From Geminisphaera colitermitum TAV2 (GTDB lineage: Bacteria > Verrucomicrobiota > Verrucomicrobiia > Opitutales > Opitutaceae), in the NCBI RefSeq assembly GCF_000171235.2, contig NZ_ABEA03000005.1:1-64000 (forward strand): 64,000 nt of DNA, given 5' to 3'. How positions within the stretch are numbered: position 1 is the first letter of the stretch; each line of letters begins with the position of its first letter. A program made the translations under genes and the position numbers. This document shows positions 50,863 through 59,357 of this stretch, one piece after another. Below the pieces are notes generated by a model that saw nothing but the letters and a program-made list of their open reading frames with translations, was not told the DNA's origin and made no database searches.

Positions 50863-51735
50863 TTACGCGGCCGCTTTGCGATGACCCTGACGCCGCCGCC
50901 AGAGGGTGAAGCCGAGGGCGCCGAGGGGGGCCAGCCAGAGAACCGCGGCCGGCTCCGGAACGGGCACCATGGTAATGCCGTCGGCGGCATACGTCAGGCC
51001 GCCGGTCCAGTCGCCGCCACCGAGTCCTCCCAAGGCATCAATCTGGTTGTTGCCGAGGGTGACGGCGGCCAGCGCGAGGAGCCGGGCTCCGCCAGCGGTT
51101 CCGTCGCCAGCGGTGATGCTGGTGCCGGAAATGTAATTTCCCGCGATCACGTTGTCGGCGCCGAATGTGATTTCAGTCCCGGTGTTCCAGAAAATGCCGA
51201 GGTCGCTGCCGCCGTTGGAACCGGCATTGATTACCGTGACCGAGGCCCCCACGGAGGTGGTGAGCGAGGTGCCGATCTGGAAAACCCAGAACGCGTCATC
51301 CTGTCCGTTGGCGTCGAGCACGAGTGCTCCGGTCAAAGCCGCCGCGGAGTCAAATTTGTAAATACCCGGGAGCAGGGTTTGCCCGCCCAGATTCACGTTA
51401 CCCAAGTTCGTGTCGAACGCCATGAGGGCCAGCCCTGTGGCTGCCTTGATGAGATCGAGATGCGCTTGGTTGGTCACACTGCCGGTTTCGATGATGCCCC
51501 CGTTTACGATCAATGCCGGAGGAAAGCCGGAGACCGCGGTGCCCGGACCGACACCAACGTTACCGTTGCTGATCACCGTGCCACTGGCACCGGAACTGGT
51601 GATGGTCGTGCCGCCAAGCAGCGTGAAGTCACCTGCGGAAAGCAGGATTGACTGGGCGGAAACGGTGGCCGGAACGCCAAACGTTGCGGCGAACACCGTC
51701 ACAGGTAAAAGAATCGGACGTATGATTTTTAGCAT
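50863..51735 (-). CDS. Ice-binding-like (DUF3494) PEP-CTERM protein
   Basis: 290 aa. Signal peptide (PVTVFAATFGVPATVSAQSI), then the DUF3494 ice-binding-like beta-solenoid: DFTLLGGTTITSSGASGTVI, NGGIIETGSVTNQAHLDLI, TLLPGIYKFDSAAALTGALV, and GNYISGTSITAGDGTAGGAR near the end. Ends in VPVPEPAAVLWLAPLGALGF and a basic tail (PEP-CTERM). In most non-polar bacteria such proteins are surface adhesins, not antifreeze proteins. Start at the Met of MLKIIRPI; upstream codons are low complexity. Site E is 34 bp before the start. Confidence 0.85.
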   Translation of the reverse strand: MLKIIRPILLPVTVFAATFGVPATVSAQSILLSAGDFTLLGGTTITSSGASGTVISNGNVGVGPGTAVSGFPPALIVNGGIIETGSVTNQAHLDLIKAATGLALMAFDTNLGNVNLGGQTLLPGIYKFDSAAALTGALVLDANGQDDAFWVFQIGTSLTTSVGASVTVINAGSNGGSDLGIFWNTGTEITFGADNVIAGNYISGTSITAGDGTAGGARLLALAAVTLGNNQIDALGGLGGGDWTGGLTYAADGITMVPVPEPAAVLWLAPLGALGFTLWRRRQGHRKAAA

Positions 51736-51768
51736 GGAATAGTATACGCCGTTTGAAGCTCTGCCGTT

Positions 51769-51786
51769 ATTGGGTCTTACCCTACC
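51769..51786 (-). promoter_or_regulatory. ACCCCAT-type motif, site E (ice-binding-like gene)
   Basis: On the minus strand GGTAGGGTAAGACCCAAT, ending 34 bp before the start at 51735. The ACCC half is degenerate (ACCCAAT) but the GGTAGG half is the best match of all sites. Confidence 0.55.
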
Positions 51787-51861
51787 AGAGGACGCGCGCC
51801 CGCTGTTTTTGGCCTCCGTCCTCCCCGCGGTCGTCACCGGTCCGCACCATTACCGTTATCA

Positions 51862-52083
51862 TCAAGGACGCACTCCGTTTTCCACGGAGAAGCCGACCTT
51901 GATGGTGACCTGCCAGTGTTGCACCTTGCCCTTGTCGATGTTGCCGCGCGTTTCCACCACTTGGAACCAGCAGAGGTTTTTTACAGTTTTGTGGGCGCGC
52001 CGGATGGCCTTGTCCACCGCGTCCTCAATGGACGTGGTCGAGGTGCCGGTGAGTTCGACGAGCTTGTAGACGTGATCTTTCAT
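51862..52083 (-). CDS. Dodecin-family flavin-binding protein
   Basis: 73 aa. [40 protein letters not shown] and [12 protein letters not shown] are the dodecin pattern, with the conserved Trp of the flavin-sandwiching site in LCWFQV. Dodecins form hollow 12-mers that bind and buffer flavins. It is co-transcribed with the CsbD gene: its ATG overlaps the CsbD stop by 4 bp (ATGA). Confidence 0.9.
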   Translation of the reverse strand: MKDHVYKLVELTGTSTTSIEDAVDKAIRRAHKTVKNLCWFQVVETRGNIDKGKVQHWQVTIKVGFSVENGVRP

Positions 52084-52277
52084 GGCCGTTTTCCGTATTC
52101 GTTGATCGCCTTTTCGATTGCGTCACGGCTTTCACCGGTGCGCTTCTGTATCCGGCCGATCAATTCATCCTGTTTGCCTTCGGCGCATTGGAGATCGTCA
52201 TCGGTGAGTCTGGCCCACTTTTGCTTCAACTTTCCCTTGATGATGTTCCAGTCGCCTTTGATTTCGAGTGTGTTCAT
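52080..52277 (-). CDS. CsbD-like stress protein
   Basis: 65 aa. [20 protein letters not shown] and [20 protein letters not shown] are the CsbD signature (general stress protein, often under a general stress sigma factor). The start is at the Met of MNTLEIK (52277). Followed by the dodecin gene with a 4-bp overlap. Site F lies 111 bp upstream. Confidence 0.92.
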   Translation of the reverse strand: MNTLEIKGDWNIIKGKLKQKWARLTDDDLQCAEGKQDELIGRIQKRTGESRDAIEKAINEYGKRP

Positions 52278-52387
52278 GGTGAGTTTTTCGATTCCTTGTT
52301 TCCGTTTGTCGCCAACGTGACGGCAAACGTGCATTCCGTTATCGGGGTGCCGACCCATACTCTATGGTCAGGGCGGGCCCGGCTGCC

Positions 52388-52405
52388 ATGGGGTGTAACC
52401 CTAAC
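52388..52405 (-). promoter_or_regulatory. ACCCCAT-type motif, site F (csbD-dodecin)
   Basis: On the minus strand GTTAGGGTTACACCCCAT, about 111 bp before the CsbD start. It agrees with site D at 15 of 18 positions and with site G in GGGTTACACCCCAT (14 of 14). Confidence 0.65.
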
Positions 52406-52460
52406 GGCGGAGGATGGATGCCTCCGCCCGAGGGGCGTCGGGATGCGCGATCCTATGAAA

Positions 52461-53351
52461 TCAGGAAGACGGGCTCACCGGGATCATGGTATCCGGAGGC
52501 GGAAGCCGGTAACCTGAATCCCAAGTCTGTCCGCCGGACGGCATGCGGAGGAGCACGACTTCCAGAGATGTTCGGTTATAGGTTCCGTTGATCATGCTTA
52601 GCGTTCCGTTCCGGACGCGGTCATTCAGTATGGGGCTCAGATCGAGGATGCGGTTTCTTGCGTTCGTCGCAATCCGGTCGAGCGCGTCGTCCATCTGCGA
52701 CTTCGAGCCGCCGTATAGGGCTTCAAGTTCGGGTGTCGGCTGCACGAGCACCAAGAAAAGAGGCGCATTGGTGGTGAGGAATTTTTCGACAATGCGCCGG
52801 ACGTCGTCCTCGGTAATGTTCTCAAGGTCCACCGCCTCCGTTACAATCGCGCCTGGTTCGGCATCGAGGATTTCGGGGACCAAGGGCGCCAGTTCCACAC
52901 TGGTCACCACGAAAGCATCCACCGCCCTGACCCTGCCGGACGGGGGCTGCTGCCCGGATGACGGTCCCTGTAATCCTGTCTCTTGGGAGTGGCCTGTTCG
53001 CATGCGTTGATTGCCGGCATTGAGCTTACGAACGACATCGGATGCCTGCATCGAAGAGGCGGTTTCCTGACTGCCGCCTTGGGACTGATTCGTGGTGGCG
53101 CCGGACGAGGGTCCGTCAGCGCCCAAGGTGAACACCGAGGTTAGCATGGCGGCCGACAAAACAGATGCGAGCCGGAGGGATTTCAGGCCGCCCTCCGATC
53201 TGAATTTTTCGGGCCGAGGCAGAAACCGGAAGAGGTTTTTCAGGGCGTTGCGTGCGTGCCGGACGAATTGGCCAGACTGTTCGACCACGAGCCCGGTGGA
53301 CATGTCCGGGGCGTCGGTGGGAACGATAAATTTGCAGATGTAGTTTTCCAT
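52461..53351 (-). CDS. Carbonic-anhydrase-like protein lacking zinc ligands
   Basis: 296 aa. N-terminal 45 residues are unusual (MENYICKFIVPTDAP), then a hydrophobic stretch (LRLASVLSAAMLTSVFTLGA), a Gln/Ser-rich spacer and a domain from about residue 100. SDVVRKLNAGNQRMRTG and LDLSPILNDRVRNGTLSMIN correspond to N- and C-terminal beta-carbonic-anhydrase blocks. Where real enzymes have C-x-D-S-R and H-x-x-C, this has FVVTSVELAPLVPE and VLVQPTPELEAL, so no zinc site. Probably inactive or a different function; the family reading is by eye. Site G is about 114 bp upstream. Confidence 0.55.
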   Translation of the reverse strand: MENYICKFIVPTDAPDMSTGLVVEQSGQFVRHARNALKNLFRFLPRPEKFRSEGGLKSLRLASVLSAAMLTSVFTLGADGPSSGATTNQSQGGSQETASSMQASDVVRKLNAGNQRMRTGHSQETGLQGPSSGQQPPSGRVRAVDAFVVTSVELAPLVPEILDAEPGAIVTEAVDLENITEDDVRRIVEKFLTTNAPLFLVLVQPTPELEALYGGSKSQMDDALDRIATNARNRILDLSPILNDRVRNGTLSMINGTYNRTSLEVVLLRMPSGGQTWDSGYRLPPPDTMIPVSPSS

Positions 53352-53464
53352 ATATTTTGTTTCTCGTGCATTCCGAGGCTTGGAGTTCCGGCTGTTTGCC
53401 GGAGCTTGGGCGGAGGGGGATGCCAGCGTGAAACAACAATACGGCAGGAGGCCGACCGTTCACT

Positions 53465-53482
53465 ATGGGGTGTAACCCACAT
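53465..53482 (-). promoter_or_regulatory. ACCCCAT-type motif, site G (CA-like gene)
   Basis: On the minus strand ATGTGGGTTACACCCCAT, 114 bp before the start of the CA-like gene. The 14-mer GGGTTACACCCCAT is identical to that of site F. Confidence 0.65.
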
Positions 53483-53601
53483 CGCGGACGACGAAATGCC
53501 GCCACGCCCCGGAAACGGCGGCGGGGCGTCGGAGCGGATGGATGATGATGAACTCTGTTGCACGACGACGCATCGCAGGAAAAACAACTGGATAGGTTCA
53601 G

Positions 53602-53617
53602 TGGGGTGATCACCCCA
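53602..53617. promoter_or_regulatory. Palindromic TGGGGTGATCACCCCA, site H
   Basis: Perfect 16-bp palindrome between the CA-like gene and the response-regulator region. Contains the ACCCC half on both strands, so it may be a strong symmetric site for the same factor that binds sites A-G, or for the response regulator itself. Confidence 0.6.
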
Positions 53618-53746
53618 CAAACGACTTCTCGCCATCATCGGCCGTTCGCATTAGGTAACAGACAGACGCAGGTACCGATATGCCTTCCCCGGCCCTGAGA
53701 GGAACCGCCATCCGGCGACAAAAACCCCGCGTGACAGGACGCAGTC

Positions 53747-53968
53747 ATGAGAACCGACACCAATATAAAATTCGAGAAACGGTATCACATCGCGTTGCAA
53801 CGTCACCTTCGCCAGCAGACGCATGGCAGGTTGCCTGTCCGTTCGGCAGGTTTGCCCGGGCGCGCAGCCGTAACTTCAAGGCTGAATATCGTGTCGGCGC
53901 CGGGCGAGGGCACCACCGTGCGGGCCCAGATTCCATTTCACCGCAATCAGGGAGGAACGGATTCATGA
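53747..53968 (+). pseudogene. 3' remnant of a histidine kinase gene
   Basis: The last 30-40 residues, NIVSAPGEGTTVRAQIPFHR, are the end of an HATPase domain (compare SVESAPGAGTTVRAEVPVQD of the kinase at 46609). The upstream 40 codons resemble nothing and no kinase core exists. The stop overlaps the response-regulator start by 4 bp, the normal arrangement of a kinase-regulator operon, so the rest of the kinase appears to have been deleted. Confidence 0.65.
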
Positions 53969-54642
53969 AACGGATCACCGTATTACTCGCCGAAGACCAT
54001 GCCATCGTCCGCGAAGGATTGCGGTCGCTGCTGGCGCTGGATGCCGCCTTCGAAGTCGTCGGCGAAGCCTCGACCGGCCGCCAAGCCGTGGACTTGGCCC
54101 GAACACTCTGCCCCGCCGTTGTCGTGATGGACATCGCCATGCCCGTGCTCAACGGCTTCGAGGCGACGCGCCAGATTCTGCTCATCGCACCCGCCACCAA
54201 GGTGCTGGTGCTCTCCGCGCACAGCGACGACGAGTATGTGGCGAAAATGGCCGCGGTCGGCGCGTCCGGTTATCTGGTTAAGCAAAACTCCGGGCAGGTG
54301 CTGGTCCGCGCGATCAAAGAAATCGTTGCCGGGCATCCGTATTTCAGCCCGTCGATTTTGAAACGCCTGCAGGACGCGGCGCGACGGTCCCTCGAAACCG
54401 GCACACCTCGTGCGAAGCCCAGCCAGTCGCTGACCACGCGTGAGGCGGAGGTGCTGCAACTTGTGGCTGAAGGTGCCGCCAACAAACAGGTCGCGGCCGA
54501 ACTCGGCATCAGCATCAAGACGGTCGAAAAACACCGGCAGCAACTGATGAACAAGCTCGACATCCACGACACCGCCGGACTCACCCGCCACGCCATTGCC
54601 ACAGGCGTCATCGAGAACAGCATCCAAGTGACGACCGACTGA
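53965..54642 (+). CDS. NarL/FixJ-type response regulator
   Basis: 225 aa. Receiver domain with VLLAEDHAIVREGLRSLL, phosphoacceptor D56 in VVVMDIAMPVLNG and the conserved Lys in GYLVKQN; LuxR-type helix-turn-helix from about residue 155 (LTTREAEVLQLVAEGAANKQ, then GISIKTVEKHRQQLMNKLDI). The start is at MKRITVLLAE. The nearby kinase at 46609 (a HisKA_3 type) is of the matching class, while a former partner is now a 3' remnant just upstream. It is the best candidate for binding the ACCCCAT-type sites. Confidence 0.93.
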   Translation: MKRITVLLAEDHAIVREGLRSLLALDAAFEVVGEASTGRQAVDLARTLCPAVVVMDIAMPVLNGFEATRQILLIAPATKVLVLSAHSDDEYVAKMAAVGASGYLVKQNSGQVLVRAIKEIVAGHPYFSPSILKRLQDAARRSLETGTPRAKPSQSLTTREAEVLQLVAEGAANKQVAAELGISIKTVEKHRQQLMNKLDIHDTAGLTRHAIATGVIENSIQVTTD

Positions 54643-54660
54643 CACATGCCGGTAATCTCT

Positions 54661-54676
54661 CCCCCCCCCCCCCCCC
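54661..54676. repeat. Homopolymer tract of 16 C
   Basis: Sixteen C between the response-regulator stop and the rpoZ region. One of the tracts listed in the findings. Confidence 0.95.
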
Positions 54677-54865
54677 TTAAACTATAAACATTTCAAGCGG
54701 TTGCCCCGCGAGCACGTTGCCCGACCCAGCCGCCGGGAACGGTGATATATATCGCGTTTTTGATAAATTAGTTATAAAATGCCTGAACCAGCCGAGAACC
54801 AGGGGCTGGGAATCTGTCATTCACCACCACAACCACAATGCCGTGCAGCACGGCCCGCCATTTTT

Positions 54866-55084
54866 ATGAGAGACGACTACATCCAAAACGCACTCAAAGT
54901 CATCGACGACCCATACATCCTGATCAATGTCGTGTCGCGCCGAGTCAAACAGCTCCGGCAAGGCCACCGCCCGCTCGTGGAATCGCTGGAAAAAATGGAG
55001 CCCGAAGACGTCGCCTTGCGCGAAATCTTCGAAGGCAAAATCATCTACAAACTCCCGACTGTCCAAGAACTGGCGCGTCGGTGA
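54866..55084 (+). CDS. rpoZ: RNA polymerase omega subunit
   Basis: 72 aa. DDYIQNALKVIDDPYILINV and VSRRVKQLRQGHRPLVESLE, followed by KMEPEDVALREIFEGKI: the omega fold, with the RR-x-K-x-L pattern typical of RpoZ. Start at MRDDYIQ (54866), since the upstream frame is not conserved. It is a small RNA polymerase assembly factor. Confidence 0.88.
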   Translation: MRDDYIQNALKVIDDPYILINVVSRRVKQLRQGHRPLVESLEKMEPEDVALREIFEGKIIYKLPTVQELARR

Positions 55085-55094
55085 GTTTCACCCT

Positions 55095-55113
55095 CCCCCC
55101 CCCCCCCCCCCCC
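55095..55113. repeat. Homopolymer tract of 19 C
   Basis: Nineteen C between rpoZ and the groEL-like gene, about 60 bp before the start of the latter. Confidence 0.95.
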
Positions 55114-55145
55114 TCCGCGTCACCGCCCGGCCCTCCATTTTTTAA

Positions 55146-56756
<1,611 letters not shown>

Positions 56757-56794
56757 TTACGGCCGCATTCCGTATCATTTAACCGAATACATTT

Positions 56795-56989
56795 ATGCAA
56801 AAGACCAAAAAATCCATCTCCAAGCGATTCAAGATAACCGGCACCGGCAAGATGCTGCGCCGGACACCCGGCTTCCGGCATCTGCTCGCTTCAAAAAGCA
56901 CGAAATCCAAACGGCGCGCGTCGAAGGACAAACTCGTTGCCCCCGGGCACGCCGCTGCGCTGAAGCAGTGCCTGCCCTTCGGTCTCTGA
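56795..56989 (+). CDS. rpmI: Ribosomal protein L35
   Basis: 64 aa. KTKKSISKRFKITGTGKMLR and RTPGFRHLLASKSTKSKRRA are L35; the last residues ALKQCLPFGL match the LKxxLPYG end. Usually rpmI lies between infC and rplT, but neither is here; this copy stands alone after groEL. It could be a second copy or the only one. In the window it is followed by a convergent radical SAM gene 11 bp after. Confidence 0.9.
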   Translation: MQKTKKSISKRFKITGTGKMLRRTPGFRHLLASKSTKSKRRASKDKLVAPGHAAALKQCLPFGL

Positions 56990-57000
56990 CAGACCCTCGC

Positions 57001-58473
57001 TTACAACCGGGCGGCGACGCAGCGGAAATGGTGGCCGATGATCGCCAGCTCGATCGCCACGCGAAACTGGCCGGGACGGCGGAGCAGGGTGACCAGGGAA
57101 AACCGGCAGTAGGCGAAGCGGCCTCGATGCCAGACGCCCAGAAGCCAGAACGATTTCAGAAACGCCGACACATCCGCCCACGACAACCGCAGCCGCCCGC
57201 CCGTTGCCTGGTAGGTTTTCAGGAAAACGCGGATGCGCCGGTAGTAGTTGCGTGGTTCGTAGAGCCGGCGCATCAACTCGCGGTAGCCGGACTCGAGATA
57301 GTCGCGGTTGAGCTGGGGCAGAAAATTGAGCGTGGCATCCGTGTTGTTGCCCGTGGAACTGGCGAGAAGCCGGCCCTCGCGTTTCAGCCGCTCATAAAGC
57401 CGCGTCCGCGGCAGGGCGGTGAGCAGCCCGACCATCGCCGTCACCACGCCGGAACGCTGGATGAAATCGAACTGCTGCTTGAAAATGTCGCGGGTGTCGC
57501 TGTCGAAGCCGACGATGAAGCCGCCCATGACCTCGAGCCCGGACCGTTGCAGAACCTGGACCGAGGCGACGAGATCGCGGCCGCGGTTTTGCACCTTGTG
57601 ACACTCGTCGAGCGACGCGGCCGAGGGCGTTTCGATCCCGACAAACACCTTGCGGAAGCCGGCCGTGATCATGAGCGCGATCAGGTCGGCGTCGTCGGCG
57701 AGATTGATCGAAGCCTCGGTGAGGAAACCCATCTGCGGCCGCGTGCGTTCGCGCCACGCGATAATGGCGTGCAGGAGGGCGCGGGTGCGCGCCTTGTTGC
57801 CGATAAAATTGTCGTCCACCACGAACACCATGTCCTTCCAGCCGCACTGGCGCAGGGCCTCGAGTTCGGCGACGAACTGTTCGGGCGACTTGGTGCGCGG
57901 CACGCGTCCGTTCATCACGATGATGTCGCAGAACTCGCAATCGAAGGGGCAGCCGCGGGAAAATTGCGCGGACATCGTCACGTAGTCCCTCATGCGAATC
58001 AGGTCCCAGCGCGGCACGGGCGTCCCGGCGAGGCCGGGGAAGGGGGGGGCGCGGTAAACGGGCTGCAGCGCGCCGTGTTGCAGGTCGGCGATCACTTCGG
58101 GCATGATCATCTCCGCTTCGCCCAGAACGAAGTGCGGGATCTCCGGAAAATTCTCGTGGCCGGTGGTGAAGAGCGGTCCGCCCGCGATGATCTGCCGGTC
58201 GAGGGCGGCGCAACGCCGGGCGATTTCCCGCACGGAATCGCCGTGCACAATCATGGCACCGAGAAAAACGTAGTCGGCCCAGCGCAGGTCGGCGTCGTCC
58301 AAGGAGCGGACGTTGAGATCGACGAGCCGCAGTTCCCAGTCGCGCGGCAGCATGGCGGCGACGGTCAGCAGGCCGAGCGGCGGGAAGGCCGCTTTTTTCG
58401 CCACGAAACGCAGCACGTGCTGGAAATTCCAGAATGTGTCGGGGGTCTTTGGGCTGACCAAAAGTATCTTCAT
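57001..58473 (-). CDS. B12-binding-domain radical SAM protein (DUF4070-type)
   Basis: 490 aa. N-terminal B12-binding-like Rossmann domain (MKILLVSPKTPDTFWNFQHV, GAMIVHGDSVREIARRC, IIAGGPLFTTG), then radical SAM domain with SRGCPFDCEFCDIIVMNGR (C-x3-C-x2-C), VVDDNFIGNKARTRALL and FVGIETPSAASLDECHK, and a C-terminal DUF4070. Such proteins modify diverse substrates, including hopanoids; no specific reaction is assigned. The start is at the ATG at 58473. Nothing else of its pathway is adjacent. Confidence 0.9.
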   Translation of the reverse strand: MKILLVSPKTPDTFWNFQHVLRFVAKKAAFPPLGLLTVAAMLPRDWELRLVDLNVRSLDDADLRWADYVFLGAMIVHGDSVREIARRCAALDRQIIAGGPLFTTGHENFPEIPHFVLGEAEMIMPEVIADLQHGALQPVYRAPPFPGLAGTPVPRWDLIRMRDYVTMSAQFSRGCPFDCEFCDIIVMNGRVPRTKSPEQFVAELEALRQCGWKDMVFVVDDNFIGNKARTRALLHAIIAWRERTRPQMGFLTEASINLADDADLIALMITAGFRKVFVGIETPSAASLDECHKVQNRGRDLVASVQVLQRSGLEVMGGFIVGFDSDTRDIFKQQFDFIQRSGVVTAMVGLLTALPRTRLYERLKREGRLLASSTGNNTDATLNFLPQLNRDYLESGYRELMRRLYEPRNYYRRIRVFLKTYQATGGRLRLSWADVSAFLKSFWLLGVWHRGRFAYCRFSLVTLLRRPGQFRVAIELAIIGHHFRCVAARL

Positions 58474-58698
58474 AACTTGGCTACTGACCGTTTTTCCAAA
58501 GACATGACACCGCATTTTCCGGCCAATTACCATGCATATCTTGCTGAGTGGACAGCGAACCCGCCACGGCCTCTGCTGAAAATGTAACATTACAAGGTTT
58601 GCTGGCGAGAGAGGCGATGTGTTACGGATGGGTAACAAACTGGATCGTAGCCGGGTGATTGCCCGGCGGCGATCACTCAACCCAGGAAACAAAATACC

Positions 58699-59028
58699 AT
58701 GAGCAAAACGAAAAAGCAGGTAACCAAAACCGCCGACAAGACAGCAGCAACGGAGCTTCATCAGGAAGTGGAAAAGGCGTTGAAGCGATTCGAGGCGGCA
58801 CACGCATTGGTGAAAGCGGCCAAAGCCGGAGTCAGAAAAGCCCGCAAGGCGCTCGCGGAAGCAAAAGCAGCCGCGAAACACGCGCGAAAGAAACTCAAAC
58901 ACCTCAATAAAACCGCGGACAAGGCGGTCAAAAAGACGGTGGCAAAGGCACCGGTTCCGAAAGCAGCCAAAGTTGCGGCCTCGAAAAAGACCGTGTCGCG
59001 GAAGCGGACCAAGGCACCATCAGCCTGA
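58699..59028 (+). CDS. Histone-H1-like Lys/Ala-rich protein
   Basis: 109 aa, very rich in Lys and Ala (KALKRFEAAHALVKAAKAGV, ARKALAEAKAAAKHARKKLK, KKTVAKAPVPKAAKVAASKK). It resembles bacterial H1-like nucleoid proteins and ribosome-associated basic tails. The N-terminal 70 residues could be an amphipathic helix; the C-terminus is a PAKKA-type basic tail. DNA binding is likely but unproven. Its 225-bp upstream region contains the inverted repeat TGTTAC/GTAACA near 58620. Confidence 0.7.
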   Translation: MSKTKKQVTKTADKTAATELHQEVEKALKRFEAAHALVKAAKAGVRKARKALAEAKAAAKHARKKLKHLNKTADKAVKKTVAKAPVPKAAKVAASKKTVSRKRTKAPSA

Positions 59029-59074
59029 CGTTTTTGGATGTGGAGTATTCCGGGCAGCGTTGTGGGCGATTTGT

Positions 59075-59090
59075 CCCCCCCCCCCCCCCC
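59075..59090. repeat. Homopolymer tract of 16 C
   Basis: Sixteen C about 45 bp after the histone-like gene and before the MITE-like element. Confidence 0.95.
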
Positions 59091-59111
59091 GCCACACGCA
59101 TTGATGATAAC

Positions 59112-59292
59112 TAGAGCGTTTTCAGTTGAATTGTGTCCGTTGTCTTAACGGTAGGGAGGCCTCTCCGAGGCCTCCGTTGTGCGTGGTGAGAGGATGCGAA
59201 ACTCATAGGTGGTTAGAGCGTGATTTCGGAGGCCTCGGAGAGGCCTCCCTACCAGGTATCAAATGGCTACAGCTTAAATGAAACTGCTCTAT
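59112..59292. mobile_element. MITE-like element with nested inverted repeats
   Basis: The ends TAGAGCGTTTTCA... and ...TGAAACTGCTCTA are imperfect inverted repeats that start GAGC and are flanked by TA on both sides (a possible TA target duplication). Inside, a perfect 26-bp inverted repeat (59150-59175 against 59228-59253) is built on GGAGGCCTCTCCGAGGCCTC; its arms are each nearly self-complementary. There is no coding capacity. It lies between the histone-like gene and the end of purF. Confidence 0.7.
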
Positions 59293-59340
59293 GTTGGAGG
59301 AGGCTTTGTCGTTTTTTGTCGGGATGGCGGGCGGGAGCCG

Positions 59341-59351
59341 GGGGGGGGGGG
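59341..59351. repeat. Homopolymer tract of 11 G after purF
   Basis: Eleven G just beyond the purF stop codon (in its 3' region) on the plus strand. Confidence 0.9.
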
Positions 59352-59357
59352 AGGGCG

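Noticed and set aside
50863-51735. DUF3494 protein as evidence for a cold-adapted organism
   Set aside because: The family is broadly used for surface adhesion; PEP-CTERM and context do not indicate cold adaptation.
59150-59253. CRISPR-like repeat
   Set aside because: There are only two copies, inverted rather than direct, and no spacer series or cas genes.
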